Below, in pieces: positions 59,927-64,000 of a DNA stretch of 64,000 nt. How positions within the stretch are numbered: the stretch's first letter is position 1; every line of letters starts with the position of its first letter. The position numbers were made by a program, and so were the translations under genes. The notes beneath the pieces are model-generated. The model was given only the letters and a program-made list of their open reading frames with translations. It did not search any database and was not told the DNA's origin. This DNA comes from an uncultured Eubacteriales bacterium (GTDB lineage Bacteria > Bacillota > Clostridia > Oscillospirales > Acutalibacteraceae), in NCBI GenBank assembly GCA_934667845.1, contig CAKUMQ010000005.1, positions 6,890 through 70,889 on the forward strand, in the 5' to 3' direction.

Positions 59927-60364
59927 ATGAAAAAAGTCGTGTTTTGGCTGCACCGCTTTGTGGTGGCTTACGGGATCATTATGCTCAGTACCTTTTTCAT
60001 GTGTCTGCTGTTCAATCCCGCCTCCGAATTGCCGGTGGTATCTTTTTTCGGCAGATGTATCCTCTTCACCCTGGTGTGTATGGCAACGTTGGTCGTTTAT
60101 TATTCCCGGACAGAGCTGACGCCGAGGAGCTGGTGGATCCGCACGATAGGGCATGCGGTCTTACTGGAGGCGGTCTTGCTGCCCCTTGCGCACCATTGGG
60201 AATTTTGGTACGGACCGTTGGATGCGGTCATTTACGCCGGGTTTATTCTGGTGGCAAAGATCCTTTGGCATCTGATCAATTTCGGCCAGAGCATCCGAAC
60301 GGCTACGCAGATCAATGAACAGCTTCTCAGGCGCCGCGACCGTCAGGAACAGGGAGGAGACTGA
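59927..60364 (+). CDS. DUF3021-family membrane protein (LytTR partner)
   Basis: A 145-residue membrane protein with four helices (about 8-30, 42-60, 75-95, 103-120) and a basic cytoplasmic tail. AGGAGG precedes the ATG nine bases after the LytTR stop. The DUF3021 family is the known membrane inhibitor of LytTR regulators. The pair may control itself and the three genes downstream, which follow with no gap. Confidence 0.93.
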   Translation: MKKVVFWLHRFVVAYGIIMLSTFFMCLLFNPASELPVVSFFGRCILFTLVCMATLVVYYSRTELTPRSWWIRTIGHAVLLEAVLLPLAHHWEFWYGPLDAVIYAGFILVAKILWHLINFGQSIRTATQINEQLLRRRDRQEQGGD

Positions 60365-60550
60365 ATGGAAGGCTCAAAAACGGAATGGCTCCGCTGTCCC
60401 CGATGCGGCGGCAAGACGAGAACACAGATACGTCCGCATACGGTGCTGGAGGATTTCCCGCTGTTCTGCCCGAAATGCAGATACAGCTGCGTGATCCGCT
60501 TCAGGGGCGGGGAAATGGAAGAGATCAAAATGCCGGGCACCGGGAGCTGA
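60365..60550 (+). CDS. Cysteine-rich KTR-type small protein
   Basis: A 61-residue protein with two CxxC pairs (CPRCGGKTRTQIR and FCPKCRYS), the hallmark of the Cys-rich KTR family common in Firmicutes and their mobile elements. It directly abuts the DUF3021 stop, so it is translated from the same mRNA. The pairs probably bind zinc. Function unknown. Confidence 0.9.
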   Translation: MEGSKTEWLRCPRCGGKTRTQIRPHTVLEDFPLFCPKCRYSCVIRFRGGEMEEIKMPGTGS

Positions 60551-60551
60551 C

Positions 60552-61205
60552 ATGACCATGCAAAAACGGTCATACGCAGGTCGCTTAAAACGGGTCGCCG
60601 CAAGCGCCCTCCTCCTGTCCGTTGCCGCAGCTATCGGTTTCCTTGCGTACATAAGCCCGCCGAAAGACGATGCGGAAGCCTTTCATTATCCTCCGGAGTT
60701 CTTCTGCGCAGATGCAGAAAACCGTATCGACTACCAGACGGACGGAAAATGCGCGGCGTATGCCGCCGCCTATCTTCTGCGGCATTTTGGGGAGAAAGCG
60801 GACGGAGAAAGCCTGTTTCCGGAATGCAAACGGCTGCTTGGCTTCGTTCCGGCAAACAGCATCGCCGATGTTTTTGAACGGCACGGGTATCAGGCAGCGG
60901 CTTACCACGGAAGCCTTGACACATTGAAGCAGCGGTTAACGGAGGGGCATCCGGTCATCGTTTTCCTCCGGATCCCGGGAGATACGCACTACGCCGTCGT
61001 CGTCGGCTATGATGAGCAGCACATTTATCTGGCGGACTCCCTTGCGGAAAATGCCAACGCGTCGGATGCGCGGTACAACCGGGTGCTGACAACGGAGGAG
61101 TTTGAAGCTGTGTGGAAAACCGGAACGCTGCTTCCTGACAATATGTATATCACCGTCTCAAAAAAGCTGCCCGCCATGTACACGTCAGAGAGAGGAACCG
61201 CATGA
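60552..61205 (+). CDS. Membrane-anchored C39-like cysteine peptidase
   Basis: A 217-residue protein with an N-terminal membrane helix (about 16-33) and an outer papain-like domain of the C39 type. The catalytic Cys lies in YQTDGKCAAYAAAYLL (Cys67), and the His and Asp in THYAVVVGYDEQHIYLADS (about 145-163). GGGAG precedes the start. It overlaps the next gene by four bases. C39-like enzymes cleave leader peptides or peptidoglycan-related peptides; no peptide or ABC exporter is encoded here, so a wall or peptide-processing role is only a guess. Confidence 0.85.
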   Translation: MTMQKRSYAGRLKRVAASALLLSVAAAIGFLAYISPPKDDAEAFHYPPEFFCADAENRIDYQTDGKCAAYAAAYLLRHFGEKADGESLFPECKRLLGFVPANSIADVFERHGYQAAAYHGSLDTLKQRLTEGHPVIVFLRIPGDTHYAVVVGYDEQHIYLADSLAENANASDARYNRVLTTEEFEAVWKTGTLLPDNMYITVSKKLPAMYTSERGTA

Positions 61206-62062
61206 GGATATTTCTGCTTCTTTTGCCCATCGCATTCTTTTTCACCGCTTTTACGGTGAACGCCGCCATGTTTCGCCCGGAGAAACGGCCGGAAGCGAAC
61301 ATAGACGGGCGCAGGGTGACATTTTCGAGCGGCAGAAACCGTCTTGCGGGTTATCTCTGGAACGAGTCGGGAACGCGCGGCCTCATTGTTTTTGCGCACG
61401 GAATGGGAACGGGCGTCGAATATTATCTGCCGGAGATCCGCCACTTTGCCGCACAAGGGTATACAGTGTTTGCCTTTGCCTACAGCGGCTATCCGGGAAG
61501 CTCCGGACATTTTTACGGCTTTCCGCAGGCGGTGACCGATCTGAAAAACGCACTTGATTTTGTCAGTGACGGCTCATCTCCCGTCATTCTGATGGGACAC
61601 AGCATGGGCGCATACGCCGTCTGCGCAGTGCAGCAGTGCACGGATAAGCCGGTAGCCGGGATCGTCGCCTATGCGCCGTTTTTCTCACCCCGCGAGGCAG
61701 TTATCGCGGAGGCGACCGGAAATATGCCCAAATGGGGAAAGCTGTTGTGCGGCCTGATCCTGCCGATGCAGCGTCTTTTGTTTGGACGGAATGGCAACCT
61801 GACCGCCGCAGCGGGGCTTTCCCGCGCCCACACACCGGCGCTTGTCCTGCAAGGCAGCGAGGACGTTGAAGTGACCCCCGACGGCTGCGCTCTGTATGCG
61901 CACCGCGGCGAGCTGTCCGATGCCCCCGTTACCTTTCGGCTGATCACGGAGAAAGAGAGCAGCGGACACATGACGGTGATGCGGAAAAAGGGCAGTCAAA
62001 CGGTCAATGAAGATACCGTCCGTCAGGTCGACGCATTTCTTGCCACGATACTGCACCGATGA
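61202..62062 (+). CDS. Alpha/beta hydrolase with N-terminal membrane anchor
   Basis: A 286-residue hydrolase. A hydrophobic N-terminus (about 3-20) acts as a signal anchor. The fold carries an HG oxyanion block (FAHGMG), the nucleophile elbow GHSMGAY (Ser134), an acid near GSEDVEV and the His in SSGHMTVM. The start overlaps the peptidase stop (ATGA), so the two are coupled. Likely an esterase or thioesterase at the outer face of the membrane. Confidence 0.92.
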   Translation: MRIFLLLLPIAFFFTAFTVNAAMFRPEKRPEANIDGRRVTFSSGRNRLAGYLWNESGTRGLIVFAHGMGTGVEYYLPEIRHFAAQGYTVFAFAYSGYPGSSGHFYGFPQAVTDLKNALDFVSDGSSPVILMGHSMGAYAVCAVQQCTDKPVAGIVAYAPFFSPREAVIAEATGNMPKWGKLLCGLILPMQRLLFGRNGNLTAAAGLSRAHTPALVLQGSEDVEVTPDGCALYAHRGELSDAPVTFRLITEKESSGHMTVMRKKGSQTVNEDTVRQVDAFLATILHR

Positions 62063-62131
62063 GACTTGCCGGGCGCTTGACGCAATGATTCGCCGGCACT
62101 TCGCTGTAAATAAATTCAGGGGGCTTCTATA

Positions 62132-62671
62132 ATGGAAACAGAACGATTGATACTCAGAAAATGGAAGGAAACAGACGCCGAGAGCCTGTTTGCCTATGCC
62201 AAGGATCCGGATGTCGGTCCGATCGCGGGCTGGCCGCCGCACCGGTCGGTCAAGGAAAGCCTTGACGTGATCAGGCATGTGTTTTGCGGTGCAGAATGCT
62301 ATGCCATTTGTGAAAAAGGAAACGGAGAAGCCATCGGCGCCATCGAGCTGAAATTGAACGGGCATACCGATATGACCGAGCGTGACGATGAATGCGAGCT
62401 TGGCTATTGGCTGGGAAAACCGTTCTGGGGCAGAGGGTATATGCCGGAAGCCGCAAGAGAGATCCTCCGTCACGGATTCGAGGATCTCGGAATGAATACG
62501 ATCTGGTGCGGCTACTATGAGGGCAACCGAAAATCAAAAAGAGTGCAGGAAAAACTCGGATTTGTCTATCATCACACCTGTCACGATGTCCCCGTGCCGC
62601 TTCTGAATGAGGTGCGCATCGGTCACACAAATATCATGACGAGGGCACATTGGGAAGCACTCCACGCCTAA
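62132..62671 (+). CDS. GNAT-family N-acetyltransferase (RimJ/RimL type)
   Basis: A 179-residue acetyltransferase. The start METERLILRKWKETDAESLF, the acetyl-CoA motif LGYWLGKPFWGRGYMPEAAREIL (about 90-112) and NRKSKRVQEKLGF near 130 are typical of the RimJ/RimL-like group. It may act on a small molecule or protein N-terminus; the substrate is unknown. GGGGGC precedes the ATG. Not clearly part of the hydrolase transcript (69-base gap). Confidence 0.93.
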   Translation: METERLILRKWKETDAESLFAYAKDPDVGPIAGWPPHRSVKESLDVIRHVFCGAECYAICEKGNGEAIGAIELKLNGHTDMTERDDECELGYWLGKPFWGRGYMPEAAREILRHGFEDLGMNTIWCGYYEGNRKSKRVQEKLGFVYHHTCHDVPVPLLNEVRIGHTNIMTRAHWEALHA

Positions 62672-62703
62672 AGCGAAAACGGGGAAGTATGGAGGAATAC
62701 AGT

Positions 62704-63198
62704 ATGAAAAACCGTGCGCTGGTCGTCATCGACCTACAAAATGACATCACGAAAAATTACAGGGAGATCATGGCAAACGTCAATGCGGCGATCGACCGGG
62801 CGGCCCAAAAGGGGCTGTGGATCGTGTACATTCAGCACAACAACCTGTCGGCGGGAACCAAAACCTTTATGCCCGGCACGCGCGGCGCAGAACTGGTGCC
62901 GGAGCTGAACATCGTGTCAAGCCATATTTTCACGAAGTCGAAAAGCAATGCCCTGACCAGCGAGGAGTTTGCCGCTTTTATCAGGGAAAACGGCATTGAC
63001 GAGTTTTATATCGCCGGTGCGGATGCCGCCGCCTGCATCAGATCCACCTGCTATAACATGGCGAAAAGCGGCTATACCGTTCATGTGCTGTCAGACTGCA
63101 TCACCAGCTACGATAAAAGCAAGCTGCCGGAGCTGCTTAGCTATTACGAAAGCAAGGGCTGCGAAGTCCTGACGCTTCGGGAAGCTGCGCAGGCATAA
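62704..63198 (+). CDS. Isochorismatase-family cysteine hydrolase
   Basis: A 164-residue hydrolase. The catalytic Asp lies in VVIDLQND (Asp10), the Lys in FTKSKSNA (about 79) and the Cys in AACIRSTCYNMAKSGY (about 108), with the preceding IAGADAA loop. This is the nicotinamidase-like arrangement. The ATG at 62704 has GGAGG eight bases upstream; an upstream ATG lacks family similarity. Substrate unknown. Confidence 0.92.
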   Translation: MKNRALVVIDLQNDITKNYREIMANVNAAIDRAAQKGLWIVYIQHNNLSAGTKTFMPGTRGAELVPELNIVSSHIFTKSKSNALTSEEFAAFIRENGIDEFYIAGADAAACIRSTCYNMAKSGYTVHVLSDCITSYDKSKLPELLSYYESKGCEVLTLREAAQA

Positions 63199-63226
63199 CG
63201 GCCGCACGAGGAAAGGAACGGATCCT

Positions 63227-63841
63227 ATGAATAAAACCATTGCCGGAATCGGATCGGTCATTGTCGTGATAACCGTTGTCCTCTTTGCGATCCTTATGCT
63301 TGTGTCCGATCTCGCAAGCTATGTCGTCTGCATTTTTCTCGCGCTGGGCTATCTTCTTATGATCGCAGGCTTTCACAACGAAAGCGGCGAAAAGCGGAAA
63401 GTCGCGGCAAACGCCGGACTGATGTTCGGGTGCATCTACGCGGTTTTGATCCTGCTGGTCTATTTTGCACAGGCGACAGCCGTCAGAAACGATCCGCTGA
63501 ACGAACAGGCGGCTATGCTTCTGGATTTTTCAAAAGGCAGCCTGCTTTTCAGCTATGATCTGCTCGGCTATGGCATGATGGCGTTATCCACATTTTTTAC
63601 GGGGCTGACGATCTGCCCGGAAAACAGGCGGGACAAATGGCTCAAGTCCCTTATGATGATTCACGGCGTGTTCTTCTTCGGTTGTCTGATCATGCCGATG
63701 ACAGGCATGTTTCGTGCCGCCATGTCGGACGGGAGCGACAGCATCGGCGGAACCGTTGCGCTGGAGTTCTGGTGTGCCTATTTTCTGCCGATCGGCGTGT
63801 TATCTGCCATTCATTTCAGAAGTGAGGATGCACGCAAATGA
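63227..63841 (+). CDS. Multi-pass membrane protein of unknown function
   Basis: A 204-residue membrane protein with about six helices (near 5-27, 30-48, 62-84, 105-125, 140-160, 175-197). No motif that I can name. AGGAAAGGA precedes the ATG. It overlaps the next lipoprotein gene by four bases, so the two are coupled. Confidence 0.8.
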   Translation: MNKTIAGIGSVIVVITVVLFAILMLVSDLASYVVCIFLALGYLLMIAGFHNESGEKRKVAANAGLMFGCIYAVLILLVYFAQATAVRNDPLNEQAAMLLDFSKGSLLFSYDLLGYGMMALSTFFTGLTICPENRRDKWLKSLMMIHGVFFFGCLIMPMTGMFRAAMSDGSDSIGGTVALEFWCAYFLPIGVLSAIHFRSEDARK

Positions 63842-64000
63842 GAATAAAACTTTTTATTTCTTTACTTATCATCCTGGGGCTTTCTGTTCTTCTGACCGCC
63901 TGTAATCAAAAGAACTTTACCGGAATCCGCGTGGCAAACCCGGATTCTTATCGTCTGGACATTGAGGAAATGAACGGAACGGATACGCACGCTTTGGAGC
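63838..64000 (+). CDS. Lipoprotein (partial, runs past window end)
   Basis: Only 54 codons are visible. A signal peptide with lipobox LLTAC (Cys22) is followed by a short hydrophilic segment (GIRVANPDSYRLDIEEMNG). The start overlaps the preceding stop (ATGA). The function cannot be judged from this part. Confidence 0.85.
   Translation, partial: MRIKLFISLLIILGLSVLLTACNQKNFTGIRVANPDSYRLDIEEMNGTDTHALE

Overview
The window looks like a chromosome segment from a GC-rich, Gram-positive gut-type clostridium, probably Oscillospiraceae/Ruminococcaceae in the broad sense. The grounds are Shine-Dalgarno sites of the AGGAGG type before nearly every gene, many lipoproteins, sortase-type C-termini (NPDTGE, SPQTGE), the Firmicutes gene order rimP-nusA-ylxR-ylxQ-infB-rbfA-nrnA-truB-ribF, and small families typical of these bacteria (Cys-rich KTR protein, LytTR-DUF3021 pair, PadR-DUF1700-DUF4097 set). 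The genus is not determined. I see no CRISPR array, insertion sequence, prophage or rRNA.

1-24.3 kb, minus strand: a glycan acquisition locus. Read in transcription order it holds an AraC regulator, a wall-anchored protein with three carbohydrate-binding-like modules, a lipoprotein sugar-binding protein, an NHL-repeat protein, a YIP1 membrane protein, a DUF5696-like lipoprotein, two permeases, a second solute-binding protein fused to CBM-like modules, two more permeases, a GH38 alpha-mannosidase, a GH76-like lipoprotein and two CE2-like SGNH esterase lipoproteins (the last cut by the window edge). No ABC ATPase is present, so a shared ATPase elsewhere is expected. The enzymes suggest a mannose-rich, possibly acetylated glycan.

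24.6-33.7 kb, minus strand: the nusA-infB translation operon from a clear promoter upstream of rimP. Its ribF is fused to a C-terminal HAD phosphatase, and a small unknown gene ends the operon.

33.9-38.9 kb, plus strand: tRNA-Gly(GCC) with its own promoter and terminator, a BrnQ branched-chain amino acid carrier, and a SWIM-SNF2 helicase.

38.9-47.4 kb: a four-gene minus-strand envelope operon (two lipoproteins, a double zinc-ribbon protein, a surface protein with four repeats), divergent from an unusual tandem-HTH protein; then a MATE exporter whose leader carries a terminator hairpin directly after the promoter.

47.4-57.6 kb: a large sortase-anchored surface protein, a TetR-controlled MMPL/RND export operon with a heptad-repeat partner and a small leader protein, and a PadR-DUF1700-DUF4097 set in which the DUF1700 gene is frameshifted at a TG repeat. 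A decayed effector-binding gene fragment follows.

57.6-64 kb, plus strand: a TetR-TraX pair, a stretch with four consecutive hairpins, a LytTR-DUF3021 pair running into a KTR protein, a C39-like peptidase and an alpha/beta hydrolase, then a GNAT acetyltransferase, an isochorismatase-type hydrolase, a membrane protein and a lipoprotein cut by the right edge.
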